Assembly (NCBI GenBank): GCA_032158295.1
Contig: CM063256.1
Location: forward strand, 11,690,953-11,754,952
Direction: 5' to 3'
Length of the DNA: 64,000 nt
Source of the DNA: Pycnopodia helianthoides
Lineage: Eukaryota > Echinodermata > Asteroidea > Forcipulatida > Asteriidae
Shown: positions 23,901-38,900 of the stretch, in pieces
How positions within the stretch are numbered: the first letter of the stretch is position 1
Layout: each line of letters starts with the position of its first letter
The notes under the pieces: generated by a model
The model's database searches: none
What the model saw: the letters and a program-made list of their open reading frames with translations, nothing else
What the model was told of the DNA's origin: nothing
Made by a program: the position numbers and the translations under genes

Positions 23901-26900
23901 AGTTTTTTCAGATGAATTCATTTTGTAGGATGCTTACCATCTGTACAACAAGTAAGCTTTCGGAAAGAAACGTTGACATTATTTCTTTCGGGGGTCATTA
24001 CCAAAGTATGACCCTAACTTTAAGAATTTACTTGGATAACTCATGGGTAGTCCCTGGTTATAGGGTTTTCTTGAGATGGTAGCTATGTTAAAAATGTGCA
24101 CTGTGCATGCCTTCACAACATATCAGGAAATTCGCTCGGCCCCAGCGGCCTATCCAGGACCGCTGGGATGGGCTAATCAGCTTGCACAGATTCTTGTTCA
24201 GGAATTTTTCATGCGTGCAGTGCTTGCAGTGTGAGTGTGATGCATGATGGGACTGAGCATGGGACTGAGCATTAACGTTAACGATACGTTTGCCCATCCC
24301 AGTGCCTTTGGTTTTAAGGCAAGGCGCTGGGGACGAGTGAAATCAGGAAAATCCATAGAAATAGAACTCAGAGAATGCTATGTGTGCTTATCAATGCGTA
24401 TCTGCTTTGAGGCAAGTCATGCGCACTGCCATTTTAGCTGTATGTCAAATCCCAGCTTTCCCATTGGTTGATCTGGTTAATTTTGCCATACAGACATGTC
24501 ACATGGTATTGATACTCTTTGTCCACAGTTGACATAGAGGGCGTGCACAGCAGACACAGACAACAATTTTTCTATTTTTCTATTTTTTCTATTTCTATGG
24601 GAAAATCCAATCCCCTATCTAAGAATATGTTGCGCTTCTGATAGCAGGATCATTAGGACTGTACGGGACTCCCGAAGTTTTAATTTTTGTAGTGTGCGTT
24701 GTCATTCTGTGTATTGTATTTCCGCATTTTCAGCGGCTTTTTTATTGTGTAATTGATCTTGTTGTTTTTGCCTGTAAATCATGTGCAATTCAGCCTTTGG
24801 CTGCGATGCATGATCTTAAATGAATGAATCCTATTGCAGGCAGGCCTAGTGCATAATATCATTAAAAACCACAGTGGTCGATATATTGAATGGTCGGACA
24901 GATGACCGGTTCGAACATCCGGAACTTTGCAGCTCCTTCAATTAATTGCATTCAGTCGGACAGCTGGCATGAGTATCCACCGGGACATTCCATTGTGTAG
25001 CGTGCACAGGCCATGCACCCACTGCGCTATGCTTCCGGCTTTCCCCCATAAAAAACAGGGTGAGAAGGTACTGGAATTTATACTCGTAATCTCCCTTTTC
25101 CGGCGGCTAATGTGGAAAATCTCCAATTCCTGACCTTTGTGCTTTTGTTATACAAATATCCCATACAAGAATGGACAGGCTGCCACCACTGTTTCTGTCA
25201 TTGTATTTGGCCCAATGGGAGGTAAGCCCGAGCGCTTCAGACAGATTATCTGCCGTGGTATTCGGCCGAGTGTTTGCGATTCATGGTGATCGCATACTCA
25301 TATTTTCTTACAGGAGAATAATAAAATCCCAGTGCTTATTATGAGATTATTGTTGTCTTTCCTTTGTCAAGTCAGACTTTCATTGTGGCAAGGGTCTCAA
25401 CGTGTATTTTTCAAAGGGTATAAACACCACAATGTTCTGAAGAACAGTACTACAGTGGCATGGATTTTTTCTCTTCTCGACACGAGACGAGAGTGCTGCC
25501 ACGAAGTGATTAAGATATACATGTTTTCTGTCTTACCAGATATTCCGCATAGCCAGGGAGCCCGAGGATCGCTCACACCTTCCAGAGACCAGCATCTTCA
25601 ACTTACTCAAAGAATACAACAGTTCACTAGCCAGGAGAGTTCTGCCTGGTAATGCAGCTACAATTTCATTCTGGGTTTTTTTCAGTCTTCACTTCGTTCT
25701 GATTTTCTGAGACTGTTGGTGTTTCGTGATTTGTGTAGTTCTCGTCTGTTTGTTTTAAATTTCTGTGGCGATATCTTGTCCTCCAATAGCAGACAACGAT
25801 GCCCCATCAACCACTCTTTCAAAACTTTTGTAACTGTGCCAATTCCATCGTAATAGAGAGGTTTCGCAAGGCTACGGATACAGATACGGATACGGATACG
25901 TCAACACTTTGTGTGTTCACGTGACGCGTAACCGTGGCTTCCGTGTTTTGCATGTGCGTTGACAACGGATACGGGAGCTCATTCACGTACGTTAAAAACG
26001 GATACCGTTTTGCTGATTTTAGTTGTATTTTTGCCCTAGATTGTAAACATTTCCCCTGGTATTGCTTTTAAAGGTGTCATTTATGACATAGATGGAAATG
26101 TTTTCATCATTTGTAAGCAAAATATGGGGAAAATACAGTATAAACAGGAGTCTCTATTTTGCCGTGCTTACCGGAAACTTTCTTTACACACGTTTAACGT
26201 GGGGGTCCGAAAACGATCATTTAAATAAAAATACTACTCAATCAAATTATCCAATGTAACAAGAACACACACACAATGTTTTTTGATTTATTTTGCTCGC
26301 AAAACCCATGCCAACGTGTGTCTATAGTTTGGCCCAGGCCTGACACATAACTCTATGATTGCGAAACAAAATCTGAGGCGCATCTAACGTGAACGGATAC
26401 GGTTATCGTATCTGTATCTGTATCCGTATCCGTACGCTTGCGAAACCTCTCTAATAATGTTGGAAGACGACAACAGATCGCCTCCAGAGAAGATGAATCT
26501 TTGCCCGTGGTACAACAAAACAATTGTTGCTCGCTCTGTGATGCGGTCCGTGGGCTGTGCCTACCCTTTGGGGCAATATGTACAAAACACCATCACAGCA
26601 AATAACAATTGCATAATAATTATTGACCATCCGTAAAGATATTGTCGAAAGTATGCGTTGATCAAACACTTTTTTTCTTTTATAGCCATATCGGTAGTTT
26701 TTTGTGGCAGAAGACTGTGGAGGTTGTGGTAGCCAACGGCCGCTGACGTAGCCGAGGGTCTCTTCATTTCGGTTGTGGCCTTATTCTGAATAGAAGTGGG
26801 AATTGAAAAAAACAAGATGGCCGACCTTGATGAAGGTTCTATAAAGCAAATACAATTTACCATGATTCAAAAGGGTGCCAGACTGATTGCCATTTTTTAG

Positions 26901-29900
26901 TCGTCCTTTGGTTGCTCTAAACTGAATAGAAAATCTCTACAATTGTGTGTTTGAGGGAGGGTACATTGGTAATTGCTCCAAAAATGAATGGCCATAAAAA
27001 GTTACTTGGTAAGAAGCACTGCATCTGTTGATAATGGATATTATGTTGAGAAACGACTCCCCTCTAAGGAATGTGGTTTGAGAGAGAGAGAGAGAGTATT
27101 AAACATTTTAATCTGAGAAATGTTCCTCAGATTGTGCATTCCAACTGTGGATTATTGTTCCTGCGTGGCCATAACCGTTCCAGACGTTTGGCGATATCTC
27201 AAAAATGCTACCACCTTTTGAAAATGAAATTTTCACATATTAGTTTTATTGTATATATTGTATATGTGTGTACATTTATATCGGATTAAAACAACCGAAC
27301 GGTTCTAAAAACCCAAGGTGTACTCTGCTTTTAAAGAGGGGTTCTAAGGTCATAGTTCAGTGTTGTGATGCGCTCTTTGCTTGCAGTGGAGTCCTCCTGA
27401 AAGTCTCTAACCTCGCGTTAAAACTGTACCAAATGCCATCGTTTTTTCATGCCGTTCATCTTTGAAAAGACAACACCTTTCAAATGTACGGGTCCGTCCA
27501 TGTTGCAGTTCATTCCTGAGCTTGCATGATATTCAATCGTGCTGAATTTGACTTTTTAACTAACAGAAAAAATTGCTGCTTGGAATGTACAGACTCCGAT
27601 CGTTCACATCCAGCGTCGTCATGTTTCAAATTTTTTCCTCTGAAATAGTATCAAATAAACCAACATTTAACACCACTTCACCAGACTTGTAATTTTTTGA
27701 ACCACTTTCATATGGAATAAGTGCATCACAGAACTTATCCTGACCTTAGAGCCCTCTCAGGCCTTGCACTTAAGCTTTTTGTGAAGTAGCCCGCCGGGCC
27801 AGTAAACTGTGCATTTTACTTGCCCCCAGGAAGTTTTAGTAGCTAGTGTTAAGGGCGAGCCCCTGCCTCTCTCCAAAGCGAAATTCTAACCCAACTGATT
27901 TTCATTGAAGTATTGCATTCAATTAAATCGTAATGTGTTCCTCGTTCTTCAGGTGAGTTTGAGAAGATTGAAGTGTTTCACGACGAACCCAAGTACCCCG
28001 ATCTCCGAGTCTCGTACCTGTACTCCACTTTCTTCTGGGCCCCAAGATGCTACTGCGATCCTAACTCTTACCTCGTTGATGATGAACTAGCTAAGAAAAC
28101 AGTCGATGCCCATGAGTTCGTCAATAGTGAAGAGGAAGATGTCGGCTGTCCGAACTCGCTCGTTCAAAGACATATCAGGTATCTGACTATTTTGTTCAGA
28201 GTAGCTGTTTAAAGGCACTGGACACTATTGGTAATTACTCAAAATAATTGTTAGCATAAAAACTTACTTGGTAACGAGCAATAGAGAGCTTTTGATAGTA
28301 TAAAACATTGTGAGAAACGGCTCCCTCTGAAGTAGCGTAGTTTTTGAGAAAGAAGTAATTTCTCAGTAAAATATTTGAATTGATTTTGAGACCTCACGCG
28401 TGAGGTCTCAAAATCAAGCATCTGAAAGCACACAACTTCGTGTGACAAGGGTGTTTTTTCTTCCATTATTATCTTGCAACTTCGACGACCAATTGAGTTC
28501 AAATTTTCACAGGTTTGTTATTTTGTGCATATGTTGAGATACACCAAGTGAGAGGACTGGTCTTTGACAATTACCAAAGGTGTCCACTGTCTTTAAAATT
28601 AAGGCCATGCAAATGTGAACCTTGGACAACCACGTAATTAAACATTTTAATTAAAACTCGCCCATGAGGAGGATGTGCTCTCCTTTTACATTACAAAGAC
28701 AATGAATATTTCCATTGTATTATTTGACTTCTAATAAAAGTGGACGAAACACACTATTGCATTGGATGACCATTTTATTGACAATAGTTGAAATTTATTG
28801 AAAGTATTGCTGACTACCAGAAGGGATCAAACTCTAGGCGATACCAAGTAGACGCTAACAACTGTTTAGTCTTAAAGGAACATTACAGAATTGTCAAGAA
28901 AAAAACTTGTAAAATATACTTTTTGATCACAGATTTATATAAAACTTACACGGTCTAATGATGATGATAGTAGAAAACACCCCTTGACATATTTCTGTCT
29001 GAAATGCCATATTTGATGAGAAATGGATAGACTTATTTTCCGATTGGAGTTTATCGCTCAGTGAGCGTTTTATTCATTTGTTGCATCTATATGATTTCGT
29101 GCAAGGGTGTAATCGGTTTTACACTATTTTCTCGTGACCCAGATGGCCAATCGATCTCAAACTTCTACAGGTTTGTCAGTTTATGTATATGGTGGATTAC
29201 ATAAAGTGCTTACACTGCCAGCAACTGTTTTGTTAGCAAAAACCAATTCTGTAATGTTCCTTTAAATTTATATTTTTTGGGGTGAACAAAGACAAATTGA
29301 TTAGAAAGGGATTTGAACCCACGAACCTTGGCTTTGGCTTCTGACTGACACCCAGAGCAAAGATGTTTAGACCTCGGGGCTAGATACCTCAATCGGTAGA
29401 GCCCTGGCACGTTAATCCTGAGGATCGTAGGTTCAAATTCTATTTTAGTCATTTTTTTTTCTTTTGTTCACCCAAAAAGTGAATGAAATTTACCTACTCA
29501 CTTTCCCTTGTGGTTTATGACTTGATGTGTTATTTCGCTTTTTTTTTTAGTAACGTCAAGTCATAAACCATAAGGGAACCTGTCTGGGTAAAGTTTAAAT
29601 AAATTAGGGTTGAACAAAAATTAACTAGAGCGGGATTTGAACCAACTACCTCCGGATTATTGTTTTTATGACAATAGAAATAAAAATTGATTTGATTACG
29701 AAGAGTTTTCCTCTTTTTTTATATTTATTTTAAAACATGAGTATGCCAAGACTGTATGTGCAGTGATTGCTGTTTATCGTTTCTTGAAATACTGAATGAG
29801 TAAAGATAACTTTGCTGTTTTCATCAGGGCTGACGTTCTCATCACTTCCCAAATCGAGAAGATTTGGAGAAATCGCAACAAGAAGATGCTGACTGACGTG

Positions 29901-32900
29901 AAGTGGACGTACATCGGCTGCCGCAGCGGAGTGTTTCGAACTTACCCAGGTCACAGGTCAAGGCGTTACTACGACCCCACCAAGTATGTCAATGTGAAGA
30001 CGAAGTAGGATTTGAAAACAGTACATGCTGGAAAAAACAATCCAGTCAGGTTGATGATGATGAGGCATGATAGGCTTCCTACTCTAGTCTGGCTTCCAAT
30101 TCTTTTGCCCTTGAAAAAAAAATCAGACTGTGATTAAATAGCCTGAAAAGTACGTTAAACATGTTAAAGCCTAAACACTGTTACATGCATTATGTAGGTC
30201 GGCCATTGTACTCAATGAAATGATTCTACTGATTTCCCAAGGACCAAATACCATACGTGAATTATGGTAAACAACCATTGTTCTTAATAATAATAATCAT
30301 GATAATAGTGGACATTTATAATGCGCCATGTCTGTCTAACAAGACACTCCTGTGGCGCAGGAGAGATGCAGAAGCAAGTGTGCCTACAATGAGTTAAATG
30401 GTTGAGATATTAAGCACAACAACAAGTTTTTCAAATGAGTTTTGAAGCTGGTATAGGTAGTGACTTGTCGGAGATTAGGGGGGGAGTTCGTTCCATAGTG
30501 ATGGGCCAGAGTGTGAGAAGGATCGGGTTCACCATGAGTGGCGTGTACGTGGAATGTGAAGAAGTTTGGTGTCAGATGATCTGAGCTGTCTGGGTGGTGC
30601 ATGAACATGTATCAGGCTCTGGATGTATGTTCTTCATTAATATTAACTGGGTAGGCTTCGTCGACATACGTCCAGCGTGTTGCTCACCTTCGGTGATCAA
30701 CGGGTGCAGTGTACTCGCTGTAGGGGCGTGTACAAACGAAAAAACGAGCATGCGCAAGGGACTTTGCTTACACGAGCTACGACATTTTTTCCATGTATGA
30801 GAAAGTTTTAGCCTGTCCCGTCAATGTTGACGAAGATCAATAGTAACAACCCTCATGGTCCCGAGTCCTGACATTGTTGTATATGATCGTGTTTGCAGGA
30901 GACCGTGGTATCACCGCGTGATCGTCAACTCGGACAAGACGACCATCTCAACGGCCTACATGGACTCGGCGGGGGTGGGCAAGATCATCAGCGTGTCTCA
31001 AGCAGTCTTTGAAGGAATGCCCTCCATTGAGGACGAGGACTGCGATCAAGTAGAGGGCAAGAAACCTGGAGGATGTCAATGCAGTACCGACGCCGATTGT
31101 GTCTCAGGTAAGACCCTGTTATCTCTCCTATCGGCAGAAACATTTGACCAACTGTGCCCACTGTCATAGAGCTACGTAAGCAGACAATAGTGTGAACAAT
31201 TTTTCTGCTGAGCGAACATAAGCGGGATACCAGTCACAAATGGTACATATGACATGGTTTTTTGGCTGGTAAGCCCATTCTGGTAAGCGTAATTTTGTTG
31301 TGCTTGGCTACATTTTCTACTTAAGCAGCTCTATGAAATTGTGCCCTAATTGAAACTATTCAACTGCTCTGATTTTGTATGGATGCATAACTCAGCACAG
31401 AAGTAACTGGTTCTAATATATTGATCGCATAATGATGTCACCGATCACCATCTTTAATGAAAAACAGTGGAAAAGTGCACGTGTGTACGCGCTGCGCACA
31501 ACTCTCAGCCAATGATAGCCTTTCACACGTGCATATTTCATCCAAGATGGCGGCCAATGCAAGGGTTCTATTCTTGCCGATTGGCTTTATTTCTTTGTTT
31601 TTGTAATTCCCTATCATGCTGAGTCCTTTTCAATATCCCACCTTCGTGTGTGTGTGTACAGCAAGCCCGTATGTCAAACTTGTATTTTGTTCATGGGTGC
31701 TAATAACAACCAGCCCATTCAATGTATGTGTGTGCGCAGCAACAGTATCCAAGGTCACGTGTAATTGACCTTTCCCATGAAGATATGCTAATTACATTCA
31801 CGCATTCGTACAGACACGATGGGTTGGCAAACGCCGCAGAGTTGTGCACTCTAGGCAGACGCTCAAACGCTTGTGCGTCACGCCACCGTCAGTCCCGTAC
31901 AAAAAGGCACGATATTCACTCATCTTGCCAACCAGTAGGGAGAGTGCACACGCGCGACACCAATTTACATATTTCATGGGAAGGGCCTATTAGAACCACC
32001 CTCATAACCAAGGCTATTCCTAAGGGTCAAAGGTCAGGATATGAATGATTATTTTCTTGGTTCAGATGTGTAAGAGCATCGCAAGAGGAATCAACTTTTT
32101 TTTTTTAAACTGCAGCCAGCCTGCTACCTCACAGGAGTGTTGAATTAATGAGTCTCACCTTAAAACCTTGTGCGTATTACGTAACACCTTATCTAGTGCG
32201 GCTCCCCTACTAAATTTTCCTGCAGGAAACACGCCCCCTCCCCACCCCCCCCCCCCCACATGTGGACGTTCGTTTTAGTATTATGTTACCAGGCCTTGAA
32301 CTTCGTATTCAAAAGGGCACGGCAATTTCCCCAAAATGAAGGGCACCCAATGTGGAAAATTTGAATTTGTATTGAAGGTTTTTAAGGGCACCCACAGCAA
32401 TTGCCGTGGTGCCCTGATAAAAAAACCTTCACCTGTCAAACAAGTCTCACACAGTCTTCCTCTGACATGTCTGACAGCTACAAGCTGCCCTGGATAAGGG
32501 TGATTGATGATTGTTATCAAACAAAGGCTACCCCTTGAGGATTTGCCAAGATTTATGTGTTGTGGCCGAGCGGTTAAGAACACCGAACTCAAGCTCTGGT
32601 GTTTCTGTTCAGCAGAGTGTGGGTTCGAGTCCCGGTCGGTCGTGACACTTGTGTCCCTGAGCAAGACACCTAACTATAATTGCTTCTCTCCACCCAGAGG
32701 TAAAATGGGTACCTGTGAGGGCAGAGATGGTTCTTGTGATTGATTTAGCTTAGTAGTGCATATTTGTTGCACAGGCTGTATACTCCCCAGGGAGTTGAGA
32801 TGGTTTAAGGAATGAAACTAATGGCCCAGTGACCAGGGGTAATAAGTGTGAAGCGCTTTGGGACGCCCTTCGGGTGTGTAAAGCGCTATATAAAAACCGA

Positions 32901-35900
32901 ATATTGTTATTATTACAAACTAAAGGCAGCCCTCCCCACCCACAGGAGTTGTAATGGGATTTTCAAGGTCAATAACCACCCAGTGCATGGAGGTACTGCC
33001 ATCTGTTTCTGCATGGTATAACGGTGGAATACCAAAAAGACTGAATTTTTTGAAAAACCTACACGACAAAATAGTACTTCATTACTGCATGGGATGATAA
33101 TCATACACTCTAAGAGACCACTTACCAAGAAACGTATCTTGGCGTCTTTTGGTTTACGCGTCGCAGAAACAACATTGGTGTAGTTTCAAACTTGTGTTAG
33201 GAAAAGCCTTTATTCCTTGACATTATAATAATAACAATACAAACAGAAGTCCCCCCTATCCACAAAGCTAAAGTAGTAGTCCAGGCCGATTTCCTACCTC
33301 CTGCCCAGGTAGTAGTTAATAAGCAGGACAGTTCTTTTCAGAACTGAGAAGTCTCCCGAATTCCGAAAATCTACTCCGCGGTAGTAGAATAAATAGCAAG
33401 ACAAGTTCTCTAAAGAACAAAATCTACACAGCAAAGTAGATCCTTATACACATGGTGTTACCTCAAACCGAATACATATTGATACCTCACCATGCAATGC
33501 CTCAAAAACCATATGAATACAAACTTATAATGCGCACTTTCTAATAAAAAGTTACTCAGAAAAAAATACTACAAAAATATCAAGCTCTCTACAGAAAAAT
33601 TACACCGAAACAGGAATATTAATAACTTGCAGTGAACAGAAGTTTCTTGATATGAGTTTGAAATGTGTTGAGAGAGTGAGTGTTTCTGATGTCGTTGGGT
33701 AGCTTGTTCCATAAGACTGGTGCAATGTGAGAAAATGCACCGTCGCCAAAGTGGGTGGTACGAGATTTAGGTACAACGAGGCGGGTTAAGGCAGCAGAAC
33801 GGAGAGGATAAAGACAGTGCCTTATTTGAAGAAGATCTTTGATTATGTAGGTGGTTGCTATGTTGTGAAGTGCTTTAAAGACCAGTGCGAGGACCTTGTA
33901 CTCCATTCGTTTTGGTACCGGGAGCCAGTGGAGATCTTTGAGGATAGGACTAATGTGTTTGTGCTTTTTGACTTTGTTCGATAGTTCCTTTGTTTTTTGC
34001 TCTGTCATATCCATTTAGACTAAAGTGAGTGGCTCCTACATGTAACTCGAACAGCTAAATTAATCAATCTACTCATCTTTGATCTGACAGAGCGATGTTA
34101 CAGGAGTCAGAGGCTTGGGCTCTCAGACTTCACCCGCTGTGCCTCGGTGAAGGTAGAAGCTGTGACGTCCCTGGACATCCTCTATGAAGACTTCCACAAG
34201 AACGTCTTCGAGATCATGCAGGACAAAGACATGCCACTGTCCTGTCTGGATGAATATCCATGTCCCGATGGAGAATCTGGCTGCATGACGAGGTGGGTTT
34301 CCCCCTGAACATGAGCTGATGCCATCCCGCTGTTTCCCAACTGCTGTTTGTGGAACAAATGTTTGTGTACTCGGCCAAGAATTGGTCAAAAAGCTCAAAA
34401 ATTCCAAGTTCCCCATTGAGACCTAGCCAAATAGCATGGATAAAAAAAATTCAGATATCCTCCTTTGTAGTCTGCCTTATTCAGTAATTCATTATTTTTC
34501 TCCCTCTTCCCACCTTCGATTTTGTCCTTTGTGTTTCCAACTTCTTGTGGTCAAACTAGACCCTTCCCACCCCCACCCTTTGTCTCCTTTTACACTGTTT
34601 ACCCCTTGCTTTTTCTGTGTGCTTTCTGCTTCTCTCTCTCTCCCTCTCTCTCTCTATTCATGTATTTCCACTTGACTGCTTCTATTTCACTTGTACACCT
34701 GGTTATGTGTGTTGTCATGTCAGTTAGCCTTCGAGAAAGACTCGGCTAGGGTCCAAACGTCGGGCCTTTAACTATTTTTCTGCACTAAACAAATTCCATG
34801 AATGACCTCCCCTTTTAGAATTCCCAATGCGCATGGCTGGCTATTGCCTTTTGTCAAGGCCATCGTGGCTTGGACAGCTTTGTAAACAGTGGAGCGACTG
34901 GAACGAGAGACCTCACGCGCGAGCCGAGTCTTTTCCAACTTGTTTGCGGTTTTTGTAATGAATTATTCATGAAGTATGAAACGTTTGTTATGCACTTCTG
35001 ATTGGTTTGGACTCTTGCTACCGTTTCGGGTAGCAAAAGTCGAGATTATAAAGAAACACATAAGAAACTGCAAACAAGTTGGAAAAGGCCCTCGTGGCTG
35101 CGCCACTCGCGTGCGTGGTCTCCCATTTCAGTTCATTGGCATCGCAGCTCTAAAAAACGAAGGCCTTGACAAAAGGCTAGGCTGGCTAGTGCATGAAGCG
35201 CTTGCCTCTCACCACTTTGGCCCTGGTTCGATTCCTGGCTGGAGCCATATGTGAGTAGAGTTGTGAATTGGTTCTCTCATGATGCAAGGGTTTATCTTCG
35301 GGCTCTCCCATGTTCCTCCCTCCGGAAAAATCAAACACTTTGGATGTCTGGCTGTGCTCCATGGTTAAGGGTTGATGTGGCTGGCTGCTGAAGGCGTTCT
35401 TGCATGCCTGCGACTCGATATGTTGTAGCCACGTCCTTCGCAATTTGCTTTATCAGATGCAGGTTAGGAGTGAATAGCCTCTCAAATTATTAGTGTTAGT
35501 ATTAGTGTAATGTAACAGTATTTGTTAAAGGAACATTACAGAATTGGTTTTTGCTAACAAAACAGTTGCTGGCAGTGTAAGCACTTTATGTAATCCACCA
35601 TATACATAAACTGACAAACCTGTAGAAGTTTGAGATCGATCGGCCATCTGGGTCATGAGAAAATAGTGCAAAACCGATTACACATTTGCATGAAATCATA
35701 TAGATTCAACAAATAAATAAAACGCTCACTGAGCGATAAACTCCAATCTGAAAATTAGTTTATTCATTTCTCATCAAATATGGCATTTCAGACAGAAATA
35801 TTTCAAGGGATGTTTGATGTTTTCTACTATCATCATCATTAGACCGTGTGAGTTTTATGTAAATCTGTGATCAAAAGTATATTTTACAATAGTTTTTTTC

Positions 35901-38900
35901 TCACCAATTCTGTAATGTTCCTTTAAAGTTCTTTATATCACGGAAAAATATTATAATTATTGTTTTTATCTGTATTTTATTACACATCCAACAGCACATA
36001 TAGCACCAATAACAGGATGATAGGAAACGAGAAGAAATGTTATTAGTATCATTATTATTATTATTTATTCGCATAATTCACAATACAATCAAACAAACAG
36101 TGAAGACAATGAATAAAATGACAAAGGAGCATACAATAGAGCCAGCAGCACATGCCAGGAAGAGAAAAAGTTAACGTAATAACTGTGGCCCGAGGGCCTT
36201 CGTTTCCAATGCTACTGGCTATTACAAAATAGAATGTTACTAAAAATAAATACTTTATGTACAATAGAACAATTTGAATAATTTAGTAAAACATTGCACA
36301 GGGAATAAAGGGTAAAAAACAGAAGCATCAGGCAAGGTCAAGTTTTAGATGTGGAAGGAACAACCCCAATGGGTAAAACCCTTGCAATCAGATAGGGACT
36401 GAAAACCCAATCCACATGCAAGGCCCTGGTCTGTGGTGGGATTCGAACTGGGGTCAACAGAGGGGAAAGAAACCACTGAGCCAACTCGATTGCTTGTTTA
36501 TTGAATATGCCCTTTGTAACGGTCGTCTGGGAGCAGAGCATGTACAAGTTGATACAACAAATCCTTCCAATGGACTGGTGTATCGGTTATGTTGGGATGT
36601 CGTTGTCTGGCGGTTTAGTGCATCGGACTCAAGCTCCGGTGCCGGGTCATCGGGGTGTGGGTTTCAAATCCCGGTCGTGACATTAATGAATTTTTATCTG
36701 CAATTACTCAACCGAAAAGTCTAATACGAATTCTGCAATGCCATAATTGCTATCACAGGTGCTACCTGTTCGACAATGCAGCCAACATTGTGATCGATCC
36801 GGAGTTCATAAACGTCAGCGATTTTGACACAGCAAAGTACAACGGCGTCTCCCTCGGTAAGAAGGAAGGTGAGATCATGAGGGCGCTCATCTACAAACAT
36901 CGGTTCTTCATCCGCAAGGAGACCATCGATTTCCAAGGATCTTGCAGTTTGTCCGCATCGGCCCCCCGGGTAACTATATACGCCTTTAAGGCCATGTCAC
37001 ACCAGGCAATTTACTGGCAACCAGCTCCAGGCAATCTCTAAAAATGAAAATTTATTCACTTTTAATTTTTTTCATTATTTTTCCTTGAGACAGTGAGTTC
37101 CAGCTAGAAGACTTGTTTCTTGTGCTATAGAAGTGTTCCTTGTGTATGCAGTGCGGTTGGTCGCCTCCAAGTTGCCTGAAGAAATTGCCCTGTGTGACGA
37201 GGCCCATAGGTTTCGTGGCCGAGAGGGTCGAGTACACAGAACTCGAGTTTTGGTGGCAAAGTCATCGGGGTGCTTTCATTTTCATTCATTCATTCATTTC
37301 TTTATTGTCCACTCTTTCAAAAGACAACAATTGAAAATTTACATGCGTCTAAAATTGATTTAAGCTCCAGAACAGGACAGTAACATTTTAAACACGGGGG
37401 TGCTTGTCGCATTCCACTATAAATAAATCACTGTTTACAAGGTCACCCTAAACTGCACACAGTAAAAGATGCAAAAAGATCAAAGAAGATTGACAGGGTA
37501 CCAGTTGCTCTATGACATGATGCCGCTTTGTTGGTTACCATGCTTGAGCGCGCGCGCGTAGAGTGGATCGACCACGAGCCTGATTAAACCCTTTAAATTA
37601 CACAGCTCTAGGGGGTAACAAACGAGTAAGGCATCCTGTGGGAAAAATGACACCGCTATATATATCTTTACACACCTGGGAATGAGGTTGGGACAGGGCA
37701 TATTGTTCATAAATGCTAATTAGCACAACTTATTGCTAATAAAGAGAAATAATTTGCAAAGCAAAAAAAGAAGAAAGTTAACAGTTAAAACAAAAAATGC
37801 CAATAATAGCTTGAAGTAGATGGCAGTGACTTGTCACATATTATTTTGCAGGAAAATAAATGATTTATTTATTTGTTTATGTGGGTATGTTTTTTTGAAT
37901 AACGTTGTCTCTTTTGCTGTTCCAGGTGAACCTGAAGGGCATAGCCAAGACCCCGGAAGAACTTGATGATTATTACAAGAACAAAGGGCCCATTCCAAGT
38001 TTCTCTAGTAAGTTCGGCTGCATTCAAGACGTGGTGGGCTACCAGGCAAATAGCTCAGTTCTAGGTAAGGGGATGATCCATTTGTAGTTGTCTGTACCAC
38101 ATCAGGGCTGCTGATACAACATCATCATTTAAAAGAACATTACAGAATTGGTAAGAACAAAAACTTGTAAAATATACTTTTTGATCACAGATTTACATAA
38201 AACTTACACGGTCTAATGATGATGATAGTAGAAAACATCCCTTGAAAAATCTCTGTCTGAAATGCCATATTTGATGAGAAATGAATAAACTAATTTTCCG
38301 ATTGGAGTTTATCGCTCAGTGAGCGTTTTATTCATTTGTTGAATCTATATGATTTCATGCAAATTCTGTAATGTTCCTTTAACAATTTAAAAGGGAATGC
38401 ACCTATTAAGTAAATCTGAACTCTGGTGAGGTTTACAGCACGTGATAGGGGTGCCGAGCTGCCAACATTTGCATCTTGCGATCAGGCAGATTTTGTGCAA
38501 CAATCAGGGAGATATTTAGAATTACATTGAGAACATACCCGGGCAAAAGTTTCCATAATCAGGGAGATTTTTCAAATTTGTTTATCAGAACGTGGACAGA
38601 TTGGTTCATTTTCAGGGAACTTTCTAAGAATCAGGGAGAGTTGCAGCTTTATGGTGTTACCGTAAACCTTACTACATTGTGATCCCACCATGCAAAGTTT
38701 CAAATCTTACCTAAATCTGTAACAATAAAAGTGTCAAGTCTACAGTTGTACAATTTTCAAAATCATAAACAAATCTTCTTGAATCCCAAATAACAAAAAA
38801 TAATAATAATTTGATTTGAGTTGATTTTTTGTTTTATTCCCAAAAGGATCATACCCCATTACCCTGGGGAAGGGTTACGAAAAGATTTAAAATATACATA

